Shown here: positions 1-8,107 of the stretch, piece by piece
Numbering within the stretch: position 1 is the stretch's first letter
How the letters are laid out: the number at the start of each line of letters is the position of its first letter
Source: Catenuloplanes indicus
GTDB lineage: Bacteria; Actinomycetota; Actinomycetes; Mycobacteriales; Micromonosporaceae
DNA: 64,000 bases
NCBI RefSeq assembly: GCF_030813715.1
Contig: NZ_JAUSUZ010000001.1
Coordinates: 3,968,001 to 4,032,000 of the forward strand
Direction of reading: 5' to 3'
Notes under the pieces: generated by a model
The model's database searches: none
What the model was told of the DNA's origin: nothing
What the model saw: the letters and a program-made list of their open reading frames with translations, nothing else
Made by a program: the position numbers and the translations under genes

Positions 1-758
1 GCGAGGTCGTAGGAGTCGCAGCCGGCGACCGGTGACCAGGTGAGACGGTGCGGCCATGCGAGTTCTCCGGTCAGCTCCATCACCCACGACCGCCCTCTGC
101 GCAGTGTCGCGGTCGCTTCTAGAACGTCGTGGCGCACGGACGTGACCAGCGCGCAGCCGGGGAACGTGCGCAGCCACGGGATGATCACCTGCGACGTTTT
201 TCCCTGCCGGGGTGCGGCCAGCAGCAGCACCGACGTCTCCAGGCTGGCGAACAACTCCATCCCGCCGTCGGCGCGGCCGAGTTCGACGGCGACGTCCGGC
301 CAGCGCGGTGTGCCGGCCAGGCCGGGCCGCAGCCGGGACGCCCGGCCGAGGACCGCGTTACGGGACATCGTCTTGTCCAGCTGGGCGCGGGAGGCCATCC
401 CGCGCCGCTGCTGCCCGCCCGCGAACATCCGCCACCCGACCGCAGCCAGCACGCCGAGGACGGCGAAGACCATCACGGCGGTGGCGTAGAGACCGGCTGG
501 GCCGGGGAGGAGGTTCCGCGCCGGTGCCGGCCAGGCCTGGCGCGGGTCCTGCCAGGTGCCGGGGATCGCGAAGGCAATGTCGACCGCATCACCGACCGTC
601 ACCGCCGGCCACACCCCGGCGAAGACCAGCCCGGCGACCTGGCCGGACAGCCAGGTTCCCACGACCAGCACTCCGATGGCCGCGGCGGCGATGCCGAGGG
701 CGCGGTCGGTGCCGCTGGTCCAGCCGGCGCCGGACATGCGGGTGGTGTTGCCGCTCAC
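1..758 (-). CDS. VirD4/TraG-like conjugal coupling ATPase (partial, runs off left edge)
   Basis: This is the N-terminal part of a type IV coupling protein, the inner-membrane ATPase that feeds DNA-protein substrate to a conjugation channel. My translation shows two hydrophobic segments (about residues 15-50 and 85-110 counted from the internal Met) followed by a P-loop reading AAPRQGKTSQ near residue 175, the order expected for VirD4/TraG/TraD proteins. The C-terminal two thirds, with Walker B and the TraM-recognition region, lie outside the window. A GTG at 758 starts 5 bases after the stop of the VirB4-like gene; an in-frame ATG at 737 is the alternative, and neither has a strong Shine-Dalgarno sequence. 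It is the last visible gene of the transfer operon that starts at 6725. Coupling-protein assignment is an inference from P-loop, topology and neighbours. Confidence 0.75.
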   Translation of the reverse strand, partial: MSGNTTRMSGAGWTSGTDRALGIAAAAIGVLVVGTWLSGQVAGLVFAGVWPAVTVGDAVDIAFAIPGTWQDPRQAWPAPARNLLPGPAGLYATAVMVFAVLGVLAAVGWRMFAGGQQRRGMASRAQLDKTMSRNAVLGRASRLRPGLAGTPRWPDVAVELGRADGGMELFASLETSVLLLAAPRQGKTSQVIIPWLRTFPGCALVTSVRHDVLEATATLRRGRSWVMELTGELAWPHRLTWSPVAGCDSYDL

Positions 759-762
759 CGGC

Positions 763-2265
763 CTACACCGCCATGCGTTCGTTGGTGTAGTACAGCTGCC
801 GCTCGGTCGGGTGGAGGACGACTTGGACGATGCGGGAGTCGGCGCGGCCGATCTTCCACACCGCCCGGCCGATCTGCTCTCCGGACCAGGAGGCGATGTG
901 CGCGCATTCGGTGTCGGTCAGCCCGATCGCGTCCCGGGTCATCGCGAGGGGTGCGGTGTCTTGGGCGAGGCAGATCCGCACGTCGCAGGAGCCGATGAGG
1001 TTGCGGGCGATGGCGACTTCGGCGGAGCCTTCGGCGCCGACGGCCTCGAAGTCCGCGAGCCGGTGTGAGGCGAGGAGCTGGATCGTGCCCTGTGCCCGCG
1101 ACAACCGCAGATCCGAGTCGATCTTCCGGACCATCGCCGGGATCCGCATCGCCCGCCACAGCTCATCCCGGATGACGAGCCGGACGGGGCCGCCGGGGGC
1201 GTCGATCGCGGCTTGGCCCCAGGAGGAGACGCAGGCGAGGGTCATGGCCACGGTGTCGTCGCCGCGGTTGTCCAGCCGGGACAGGTCGACGGTCTGGATG
1301 TAGGCGTCGAAGTCCATCCGCACCGTCGTGGCCCGGTCGAACAGTCCGGCGAGGGAGCCCTGGACCATGTTCCCGAGCGCGTCGGCGGCCGGGCGGATCA
1401 TCTCCCGCAGCTCCGCCACGTCCCCCTCCCGGACACGGAGTTCGCCGGCCATCTCGGGGGTGGGGTCGCGCAGCAGCGCCCACACCTGCGGAATGGTCGG
1501 GTCGGTGAGGTGGGTGTTGCCCGTGGCCTGCCCGGAGGCGTACTGGATCGCCAGAGACAGCGCGGCCTCTTCCGTGGGGTCGAGGGCGCGGCCGAGCCGC
1601 ACCACCAGCAGCGACCCGAGCAGGGTCAGGCGCCGGCGGTGGATTTCGGCGAGGCGCTCGCGCAGCTCGTCACCGCCTGCCGGGAGGTTCTGGCCGAGCG
1701 GTCCGGCATCGAGGGGGTTGAGCCGGGCCGGGAGGCCAGGGCCGAGTTCGACCGGCTCGACGCCGAGCGCCCGCGCGAGGGGCGCGTATTCGTTCTTCAG
1801 GTCGCCGACGACGAACGCTTTGACGCCGTAGCGCATCAGCCGGTGCGCGATCGCCTTGATCGTCGCGGACTTCCCGGAGCCGGGGACGCCGGTGATGAGC
1901 ATGTTCGGGTTGGAGATCAGGCCGCGGCGCAGCCACTCGATCGGATGCACACTGAACGCCCCACCGGACAGGCAGTCGACCCCGAGGTACGCGCCGACCG
2001 GCGGCATCGACGCCCCATACAGCCACGGATACAAGCCCTGCACCTGCCCGGACGAGCCCCGGAACGTCGGCACAGCCGGGACGATCGGTGCCCGGCCGCC
2101 GAACGGGCGGGCCCAGCCGCGCTGCGGCGGGACCGGCTCGGCCGAGACCCGCTCCCCGCGCCGGGCGCGCCGGCGCGGGGCCGCCGGTGTGGCCTGGTCG
2201 GGGGTGGTGAACACGTCGGACAGGTCGGCGATCGGCAGGGCGGTGTTCTTGCGGCGTAGACGCAT
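763..2265 (-). CDS. VirB4/TraC-like conjugal transfer ATPase
   Basis: A 500-residue ATPase likely to power assembly of a type IV secretion-like transfer channel. Walker A is GVPGSGKS at about residues 126-133, and a Walker B-like stretch reads VRLVIRDELWRAM further on, as in VirB4/TraC/HerA-type ATPases. It lacks the large N-terminal region of classical VirB4; the upstream SCO6880-like gene may supply that part, so the two could form a split VirB4 system. I chose the ATG at 2265 (MRLRRKN) because the longer reading would run through the end of the upstream gene, whose stop is at 2270. It is tightly packed in the minus-strand transfer operon: the upstream stop ends 4 bases before this start and the coupling ATPase begins 5 bases after its stop. 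Confidence 0.8.
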   Translation of the reverse strand: MRLRRKNTALPIADLSDVFTTPDQATPAAPRRRARRGERVSAEPVPPQRGWARPFGGRAPIVPAVPTFRGSSGQVQGLYPWLYGASMPPVGAYLGVDCLSGGAFSVHPIEWLRRGLISNPNMLITGVPGSGKSATIKAIAHRLMRYGVKAFVVGDLKNEYAPLARALGVEPVELGPGLPARLNPLDAGPLGQNLPAGGDELRERLAEIHRRRLTLLGSLLVVRLGRALDPTEEAALSLAIQYASGQATGNTHLTDPTIPQVWALLRDPTPEMAGELRVREGDVAELREMIRPAADALGNMVQGSLAGLFDRATTVRMDFDAYIQTVDLSRLDNRGDDTVAMTLACVSSWGQAAIDAPGGPVRLVIRDELWRAMRIPAMVRKIDSDLRLSRAQGTIQLLASHRLADFEAVGAEGSAEVAIARNLIGSCDVRICLAQDTAPLAMTRDAIGLTDTECAHIASWSGEQIGRAVWKIGRADSRIVQVVLHPTERQLYYTNERMAV

Positions 2266-2269
2266 GGCG

Positions 2270-3817
2270 CTACCACCGCTTCCGAGGGAGACCCATGCCG
2301 ACGGGCAGAGCGGACATCGCGAAGCCGACATCCTGTGCCATCCACATCCGGCGTAGCTCGATGCGCGCGGCTGCGGCGTCGGCTTCGAGTTCGGCGCAGG
2401 CGTCTTCGAGCAGGTGCGGGTCGGTGACGGTGACGGTGACGTAGCCGGTGAACCGGACCAAGCCGTGCCCGGCGGCGCGTTCGGCGTCCTGATGGCGGGC
2501 GCGGTCGAGAGCCTGCTGCTCATGCTCCGGAACGATCTGGCCGGTCTTCTGCCGCATCCGCACCGCAACGTTCCGCGCGGTCCGCTCCCTCATCACCTCG
2601 CGCTCGGCGTCGCGCGGGCCGAGCGGCTCGAAGTGCAGGGAGAACGCGCGCCGGTGCGCGCCTTCACCGAGCAGCGGCGCGAGGGCGGTGGCATAGACCT
2701 CGGTGCGAGGCCAGTCATGCACCCAGAACGTCGCCGAGACCGCGCCGTCGTGGACGTAACTACCCGCGTTCGCGATCGCCGCCGCCGGACCCGCCAGCGC
2801 CGGATCGGCACCGGCGGGCAGGCCGTCGTCGAGATCGGCGGTGGTGGCGCGACGCTCCGCGAGCGCCCGGACGGAGTGCGGGTCGTAGGCGACCCGGATG
2901 ACCTCGGCCATCTCCCGCGGAGCCAGCCACGCCTCGATCTGCAGGTCAGCGCCCGAGATTGAAGACGCCAGCGCCCGGACCTGCCGGGCCAGCACTGCGG
3001 CGGCGCCGACGGTGCCGCCGCCGGCCTGGCGGATCGCCCGGCTCGCGCGCCGGTGGTCCATGGTGAACGCGAGGAACGCCTCCCGGTGGGAGGTCGCCAG
3101 GATCGCGGAGCCGAGCAGCCCGCCGGTGATCTCCGCGGTCACCGCCGGGGCGTGCGGGTCGGAGTGTTCGGTGTGCCAGCGGCGCAGCGCCGCCCCGGAC
3201 TCCGGCAGCAGCCGCTGCAACGCCTGGATCCGCACGATCGGCCCGCCCTCGGTACACAGGCCGGCCAGCAGGCTCCCCCAGCCGGAAACGCGCTGGTCAC
3301 GGCGGGCGGTGTCCACCAGGCCGATCCCGGGATACCGGACCCGGGCGACCGCGGTGTAGGTGCGCTCGTGCCGGTGATGGATCACCGCGAACGGCTCCCC
3401 GCCCGGCATCTGCCCTTCCAGGATTTGGACCGGGGCGAGGATGCCGGGCAGGTCCTGCGGGCGCGGCGCGGTGGGGGCGGTGCGGGCGGGTGGGGTGAAC
3501 GCGGCGGAGGCGAACTTGTGCTGGCCTTGGATGCGGATCGTGGTGTAGGAGACGGCGGCGGTCGCCCATTCGTCCATGGTTCGGCCGCCGACGCGCAGGA
3601 ACGCCAGGATCGCGCACACGGCGGCGATCGGCCAGGTGATCGCGCCGAGGCTGGCGTCGGCGACGGCTAGGGGCCAGATCGCGCCGAGGACCGCGACGGC
3701 GAGCATCGTGAACCGCTGCCCGGACATCCCGTACAGGAACGCGACCCGCTCGGGCTGCCAGCCGAAGAACGTCCGGGCGCGCACCGCCTGCGGCCGTGAA
3801 GAAGATGTGGTTGTCAC
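2270..3817 (-). CDS. SCO6880-family transfer protein
   Basis: A 515-residue protein matching the actinobacterial SCO6880 family, found beside VirB4-like and TrbL-like genes in actinomycete conjugation loci. After a basic N-terminus two hydrophobic segments lie at about residues 33-75, resembling the small PrgI/VirB3 membrane module, followed by a long soluble region rich in Arg, Ala and Glu with no P-loop. This layout suggests a VirB3-like membrane anchor fused to the N-terminal region of a VirB4, working with the separate ATPase encoded downstream. Its ATG overlaps the stop of the upstream TrbL-like gene by 4 bases (3814-3817), so translation is probably coupled. The family name is recognised from sequence character; the mechanistic role is inferred. 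Confidence 0.75.
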   Translation of the reverse strand: MTTTSSSRPQAVRARTFFGWQPERVAFLYGMSGQRFTMLAVAVLGAIWPLAVADASLGAITWPIAAVCAILAFLRVGGRTMDEWATAAVSYTTIRIQGQHKFASAAFTPPARTAPTAPRPQDLPGILAPVQILEGQMPGGEPFAVIHHRHERTYTAVARVRYPGIGLVDTARRDQRVSGWGSLLAGLCTEGGPIVRIQALQRLLPESGAALRRWHTEHSDPHAPAVTAEITGGLLGSAILATSHREAFLAFTMDHRRASRAIRQAGGGTVGAAAVLARQVRALASSISGADLQIEAWLAPREMAEVIRVAYDPHSVRALAERRATTADLDDGLPAGADPALAGPAAAIANAGSYVHDGAVSATFWVHDWPRTEVYATALAPLLGEGAHRRAFSLHFEPLGPRDAEREVMRERTARNVAVRMRQKTGQIVPEHEQQALDRARHQDAERAAGHGLVRFTGYVTVTVTDPHLLEDACAELEADAAAARIELRRMWMAQDVGFAMSALPVGMGLPRKRW

Positions 3818-5667
3818 AGCGGGCCTTTCTGATCGTCAACAGCAGGAGTCGGCGGGCGCACCGGCCTGATCGGCGGCGCGACCGGCGCCGGCGTGTCGGC
3901 TTCCGGAGTACGCGGCGCCGGGATGCGAGGTGGCTCCGGCGGAGCGCTTTCCGGCAGCACCGTCCCGGCCGTGGGTGCTGCCGCTGGCGCAGCCGACGCC
4001 GGTGCCGATCCGGGTGCCGGCGATGCAGCAGCCGGAGAATCTGCTGCCGGGGCGGGCTCGGACGGCGCCGGTATCGCGGATGCGGGCGTGTCGCTCGGGC
4101 TGGGCGCCGGGACGGAGGCCGGTGGAAGCGGTGTGTCCGCGGCCGGCGTGGCGGTTGCGGAACTCGCCGGAGCCGTCTGCTCGGGCACCGCAGCAGGCTG
4201 TGCGGATGCGCTCCCTGTCTCGGGCGCCGGCTCCGGTGCGCTCGGCACGTGGCCGGATGGCGTCTGCGGGTCTGCGGGTGTCGAGGACGCCGATGCTCCA
4301 GCCGCGCTGGCAGGCAAGGGTGCCGGGGCCGGGCTGGTCGGCGCAGGACCGGCGGGAACCGGAGGCGGCCCTGATGGTCCGCCCGGCCGGGCAGGCGCGG
4401 TGCGGGTCGGGATCGGGCCGCGCGAGTAGCCCGCGGGGTGCGGGTATGGGGAGACGCCGCCGAGGCCGGCGTGCCCGGCGGTCTGCTCCATGCGGCCCAT
4501 CAGGCTGTTCGCCGCTTTCTGCGCCAGCGCCAGCCCGGCCGCCGCGACCGTCAACGCACCCGCCCCAGCAGCAGCCGGACCACCAGCCGCCGCACCGCCC
4601 GCACTGGTCGCGCCCGCGCCGGCACCGGCGGCGGTGCGGCTGGACACGGCGGACATGGTGCGTTCGGCTGCGGCTTGCCCGAACTGGTCTGGGTCGACTC
4701 CGGCTGGGCCGGCCGCGCGGGCTCCGGCGGCGTCGGCGGCGCGGTTGGCGCCCGCGCCGAGCATCGACGCCAGGCCGGTCGGTCCGCCGGTGTGGATCGT
4801 CATGAAGGTGAAGAATCGGCCGATCGCGGGCCAGGCCAGCACGGCGAGGAGCAGGATGAGCAGGCCGGCCAGGACGGTGACGAGGTCGTCGCCGTCGTTC
4901 GTCTCGGTCGCGCCGGCGATGGAGAAGCCGAGCATCATCACCAGCGCGATCGCCGGTTTCAGCAGGATCAGCCGGATTGTCGCCGAGACGAGGGTGGGCC
5001 ACCAGCCGCGGGTCGCGTCTGACATCTGCCCGACCGCGGAGATCGGGGAGGTGGCGATCAGGACGGCGACTGCGGCGTTGCGCAGCAGCAGCTCGAACCA
5101 CAGCACCCCGGTCAGCACGATCCCGATCAGCGCCAGGATCAGCAGCAGCGCCCCCGTCATCGACGTCGACGCCGAGGAATACTCGAAGACCCCGGTGAGC
5201 TTGTCCCGCAGCCCTTCGGTGGAGCCGAAACCGCGTTCGATGATGAACACCGTGATCTCGTCGGCCGCGACCAGCGCGGTCCCGGCGACGGTGAGCGTGG
5301 CCATGAACGCGACCACTGCTTTGCCGATTCCGAGCAGCCCTTGGGCCAGGCCGGAGCCGTCGTGGGTGATCGCGGTCCGGGCGATCTGGAACAGCAGCAG
5401 CATCGCGGCGACCAGCGCGGCGATCCCGAGGGAGATCCCGTAGACCTGCTGCACACCGGCCGAGGACAGATCGACCGGCGGGAACGCGACGAACGCTTTG
5501 GCGAACCCTTCGAGCATCGCTACGGCCGCGTCGGCGAATGACCGGCACACCGTCTCCCACGCCGAGGCTGCAGCACCGCCGACGACGTCCTCGACCGCGT
5601 CTTCGACGCAGGTGGTCGGAGCGGTGATGACGCAGTCCAGAAGCACGGCTTGGATGCGGCCGCTCAT
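3814..5667 (-). CDS. VirB6/TrbL-like polytopic channel protein
   Basis: A 617-residue integral membrane protein. Roughly the first 300 residues hold about six hydrophobic helices, including MTGALLLILALIGIVLTGVL and a later pair around LVTVLAGLLILLLAVLAW, the layout of VirB6/TrbL inner-membrane channel subunits. The last half is a long low-complexity tail rich in Pro, Ala and Ser with no predictable fold, common in actinobacterial TrbL-like proteins and perhaps spanning the thick wall or binding partners. Start and stop overlap both neighbours by 4 bases (5664-5667 and 3814-3817), indicating a co-translated operon. No catalytic motif is expected or seen. Assignment rests on topology and operon context. 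Confidence 0.75.
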   Translation of the reverse strand: MSGRIQAVLLDCVITAPTTCVEDAVEDVVGGAAASAWETVCRSFADAAVAMLEGFAKAFVAFPPVDLSSAGVQQVYGISLGIAALVAAMLLLFQIARTAITHDGSGLAQGLLGIGKAVVAFMATLTVAGTALVAADEITVFIIERGFGSTEGLRDKLTGVFEYSSASTSMTGALLLILALIGIVLTGVLWFELLLRNAAVAVLIATSPISAVGQMSDATRGWWPTLVSATIRLILLKPAIALVMMLGFSIAGATETNDGDDLVTVLAGLLILLLAVLAWPAIGRFFTFMTIHTGGPTGLASMLGAGANRAADAAGARAAGPAGVDPDQFGQAAAERTMSAVSSRTAAGAGAGATSAGGAAAGGPAAAGAGALTVAAAGLALAQKAANSLMGRMEQTAGHAGLGGVSPYPHPAGYSRGPIPTRTAPARPGGPSGPPPVPAGPAPTSPAPAPLPASAAGASASSTPADPQTPSGHVPSAPEPAPETGSASAQPAAVPEQTAPASSATATPAADTPLPPASVPAPSPSDTPASAIPAPSEPAPAADSPAAASPAPGSAPASAAPAAAPTAGTVLPESAPPEPPRIPAPRTPEADTPAPVAPPIRPVRPPTPAVDDQKGPL

Positions 5668-6419
5668 TGGGTGAAGTCCAGCCAGCCGGCCGCTTTCGCC
5701 TGCGCGCTGCCGGGCTGGACCCGCAGCTCGGTGTACTCCGGGGCGCCGTCCGGGCGGGCGGTGACCTTCCAGTCCCCGTCGTGCCAGACCATGTCGGCCG
5801 GGATCAACGCGAGCCGGCTTTGCGTGCCCGCCACCGGCGTGCTGGTCACCATGTAGCCGAGGGTCAGCACCGTCACCCGGTCCGCGGAGACGTCCCGTAG
5901 CTGGTAGGCGTTGATGCCCAGGGTCGCCGATACGCCTTGCGGCACAGGGCCGGACAGCGGAGCTCCGAGCAACTCGCGCAGGCCTATCGCACCGTCGCGG
6001 AACACCTGATCGCTGCCGAGCGAGCCGTCACTCATCACCCGGCCGATCTCCACCGCCCGGTCCAGATCGAGGTTGGAGGAGAACAGCGTCGTGTACTCGA
6101 TCGCCGCCGACACCGCCCCGGCCAGCTCGTGCGGATAGCCCACCGGCACGTCGTCCACCCGCCGGCCTGCCGGCACCAGCCGCAGCGGCCCGCCGCCCGG
6201 CGCAGGGTCCTCGACCACGCCGTCCTCGTGGGCCGGCTCGGAGGCCGACGCCGATGATGCGGTCGGCGGGGCTTCGGCCGCCGGGCCGCCGGCCGGAGTG
6301 CCACCGGCCAGGGCGGCGCCGGCGACCGCGGCCGTGGCGGCGACCGCGATCAGCACCCCGGCCGCCACCCACCACCGCCCTGGGCCGGGAGCGGTCAGGA
6401 ACGTGTTGTGCCCGGTCAT
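5664..6419 (-). CDS. Single-pass transfer-operon protein, VirB8-like candidate
   Basis: A 251-residue protein with one N-terminal membrane anchor (WWVAAGVLIAVAATAAVAGA, about residues 16-37), a Pro/Ala/Glu linker, and a soluble domain of about 170 residues outside the membrane. An anchor followed by one periplasmic-type domain is the topology of VirB8 and of TcpC-type proteins of Gram-positive conjugation systems, which nucleate the channel. I see no diagnostic motif, so VirB8 is an analogy from position and topology rather than homology. Its stop overlaps the TrbL-like start by 4 bases, and its own start is 3 bases after the pilin-like gene's stop. Confidence 0.6.
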   Translation of the reverse strand: MTGHNTFLTAPGPGRWWVAAGVLIAVAATAAVAGAALAGGTPAGGPAAEAPPTASSASASEPAHEDGVVEDPAPGGGPLRLVPAGRRVDDVPVGYPHELAGAVSAAIEYTTLFSSNLDLDRAVEIGRVMSDGSLGSDQVFRDGAIGLRELLGAPLSGPVPQGVSATLGINAYQLRDVSADRVTVLTLGYMVTSTPVAGTQSRLALIPADMVWHDGDWKVTARPDGAPEYTELRVQPGSAQAKAAGWLDFTQ

Positions 6420-6422
6420 GGG

Positions 6423-6725
6423 TCAGCCGACCGCGCTGAAGACGTTGTTGACCATCGGGATCGCGATCGCCGCCGCGACGGTCGCGGCGCCGGATATCAG
6501 GAACGCGCGCTTGCCTTTCTGGTTCTCCTCCGGCCGGTGCGACAGCGCACCCCAGGCCATGTAGCCGGCCGAGGCGAGCGCGATCGCGCCGCAGATACCG
6601 AGCACGCCCCACTTCAGGTAGGCGAACAGCAGCTCGACCCCCTGTGCGCCGCCGGTCGGGTCGATCGGGGCGGGGTTCGGCACGTCCAGCGGGACCAGCG
6701 CGACCAATTCAGGCAGAAGGATCAT
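6423..6725 (-). CDS. Small two-helix VirB2/TrbC-like protein
   Basis: A 100-residue protein with two hydrophobic helices (about residues 31-52 and 68-90) joined by a short charged loop containing RPEENQKGK. Small two-helix proteins heading a type IV secretion operon are typically VirB2/TrbC-type pilins or their Gram-positive counterparts. I start it at the ATG at 6725 because GAGGTG lies just upstream with good spacing; a 16-codon N-terminal extension has no such signal. It is the first gene of the minus-strand transfer operon, transcribed from the promoter proposed at 6787-6856, with a long 5' leader. The pilin role is inferred from size, topology and position. Confidence 0.65.
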   Translation of the reverse strand: MILLPELVALVPLDVPNPAPIDPTGGAQGVELLFAYLKWGVLGICGAIALASAGYMAWGALSHRPEENQKGKRAFLISGAATVAAAIAIPMVNNVFSAVG

Positions 6726-6786
6726 GGGGAACACCTCGCGATCAAGGCGCAGCAGACCTACCCGAAACGGCACGCCACCTGCGGTT

Positions 6787-6856
6787 TTCGCTACAGCGAA
6801 CGCTGTGGGTCGACAGCGTACGTTCCTTGATCACTTTCCTGTCAACTGTGGCGAAC
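6787..6856 (-). promoter_or_regulatory. Transfer-operon promoter with operator
   Basis: Read on the minus strand: a half-site GTTCGCCACAG (6856-6846) abuts a consensus -35 TTGACA (6845-6840); after a 19-base spacer comes TACGCT (6820-6815) as a -10, and 14 bases further a palindrome TTCGCT-N2-AGCGAA (6800-6787) just past the expected transcription start. The same parts in the same order occur at 9326-9400 before the M23 hydrolase gene. The palindrome is the proposed target of the EspR-like regulator encoded next door, which would block transcription of the transfer operon. Confidence 0.65.
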
Positions 6857-6881
6857 AAAAATGTTGTCGCGCCTGTTTGCG

Positions 6882-6895
6882 TTCGCTGCAGCGAA
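6882..6895. promoter_or_regulatory. Operator palindrome before the EspR-like regulator
   Basis: A perfect 14-base palindrome, TTCGCTGCAGCGAA, ending 17 bases before the regulator's ATG at 6913. It has the same arms as the copies at 6787-6800 and 9385-9398 and differs only in the two central bases. The position fits autoregulation of the regulator gene. I could not identify a convincing -35/-10 pair for this plus-strand promoter. Confidence 0.6.
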
Positions 6896-6912
6896 ACGGC
6901 AAGCTCACAGCG

Positions 6913-7377
6913 ATGAACGGGCAGCCGGACGGCGCCGCCGCATCGCCGGACGACGGCGCCCGCGGCTTACTCGCCGCGCGCCTGAACAAGCTGTTCGCCG
7001 AAAAGAAGCGCCCGGACGGCCAGGAGTACAGCTACCGCGAGGTCTCTGAGGCGATCAACGCCGCCGCCGGCGAGAAGGCCATATCCGGCAACTACATCTG
7101 GCAGCTGCGCAAAGGCGAGCGCCGCGAGCCGTCCGCGCGCCGGCTGAAGCTGCTCGCCGACTTCTTCAACGTCGAGATCGGCTACTTCACCGGCCCGGAA
7201 CCCGGCGCCGATGGGCGCGATGAGGACACGCGGTTCGTGACCGCGCTGCGCGACGCGGGCGTGCGGGATATCGCGCTGCGCGCGCACGGGCTGTCGGACG
7301 CGAGCAAGGCGACGATCCTGCAGATGATCGAGATGGCGCGTAAGGCCGAAGGGCTCGGGTCGCCGCCTGAAGCGTGA
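6913..7377 (+). CDS. EspR-like helix-turn-helix regulator
   Basis: A 154-residue DNA-binding protein. From LLAARLNKLFAEKKRP through AISGNYIWQLRKGER to FFNVEIGYFT it follows the layout of mycobacterial EspR (an HTH protein of about 132 residues), and the C-terminal segment VRDIALRAHGLSDASK matches the EspR dimerisation region. EspR binds as linked dimers at spaced sites and acts as a nucleoid-like regulator. Here the gene is divergent to the transfer operon, with palindromes TTCGCT-N2-AGCGAA at its own promoter, the transfer promoter and the hydrolase promoter, so it is probably the repressor of element transfer, much as ImmR does in ICEBs1. The ATG at 6913 was chosen because homology starts soon after; longer readings pass through the operator. 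Shine-Dalgarno sequence weak. Confidence 0.8.
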   Translation: MNGQPDGAAASPDDGARGLLAARLNKLFAEKKRPDGQEYSYREVSEAINAAAGEKAISGNYIWQLRKGERREPSARRLKLLADFFNVEIGYFTGPEPGADGRDEDTRFVTALRDAGVRDIALRAHGLSDASKATILQMIEMARKAEGLGSPPEA

Positions 7378-7582
7378 TCAGGCTGCGCGTTGTAGCAGGT
7401 CAGGGTTGCTGTTCGGGTGCAACGTCGAAGATTTCACAGCGCACCCTATTTCGCTTGGCCGCCCGGTTCGGCGCGTTTTAGGCTGCCCCGCGCGATCGGA
7501 CTCGATCGCGGATGAAACGTGGCGAAATCTCCCGGCGGCCGGTCGCAGACCGCCGGGACGCGTGGCAGGAGCACTCACGGGG

Positions 7583-8107
7583 ATGCGGCACGACAACCGG
7601 ATACGGCGGCGGTGCGCACGCGTCCTCGCGGACCTCGACATCCCTCAGCCGTTCGACTTCGACGTCTTCTGCGCGCACGTGGCTCACACGCGTGACCGGC
7701 CGCTGTATGTCCATCCGCTGCCGAAGCCACTCACCCCGGCACACCCCTACGGTGCGACCCTGCGCACGAGGACCGCCGATCACATCTTCGTCGAGCAGGC
7801 CACCAGCGCCTGGCACCGGACCGTGATCGGCTGCCACGAGGTCTCTCACCTACTCCTCGGCCACCATGGCGTGCTGACCGATCTCGTCTCCGCGCTCGCA
7901 CCGAGCCTCGACCCGACCACCATCGACGCCCTCCTCGCCCGGCAGAGCTACGACACGGTGCACGAGCAGGAAGCCGAGACGTTGGCCGGCATGATCCTCA
8001 ACCTCGCCTACCCGCTGCCGGTACAGCCGCGTCAGCCGGTCGGTGAGCACGTGCTGACGCACCGGCTTGCCGACACGCTCGGCCTGCCGGACGAGCGGGT
8101 CACATGA
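7583..8107 (+). CDS. ImmA/IrrE-type zinc metalloprotease
   Basis: A 174-residue protein with the zinc-protease signature HEVSH at residues 85-89 followed by LLLGHH, and acidic residues E130/E132 in a helix EQEAETLAGMIL that could give the third metal ligand, as in ImmA/IrrE peptidases. In ICEBs1 the ImmA protease cleaves the HTH repressor ImmR to release transfer genes; the same pairing of HTH regulator then HExxH protease is seen here, so antirepression is a reasonable inference. The final codons overlap the ATG of the next gene (8104-8107). The ATG at 7583 starts just before the conserved region. The 205 bases between the regulator and this gene show no other gene. Confidence 0.75.
   Translation: MRHDNRIRRRCARVLADLDIPQPFDFDVFCAHVAHTRDRPLYVHPLPKPLTPAHPYGATLRTRTADHIFVEQATSAWHRTVIGCHEVSHLLLGHHGVLTDLVSALAPSLDPTTIDALLARQSYDTVHEQEAETLAGMILNLAYPLPVQPRQPVGEHVLTHRLADTLGLPDERVT

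Noticed and set aside
129-998. Plus-strand frames at the left edge
   Set aside because: They overlap the coupling ATPase and VirB4-like genes on the minus strand, whose products have P-loops and proper spacing.
3836-5560. A 574-residue minus-strand frame in the TrbL-like gene region
   Set aside because: Arg-rich shadow in another frame of the same DNA; the TrbL-like frame has membrane helices and correct operon overlaps.
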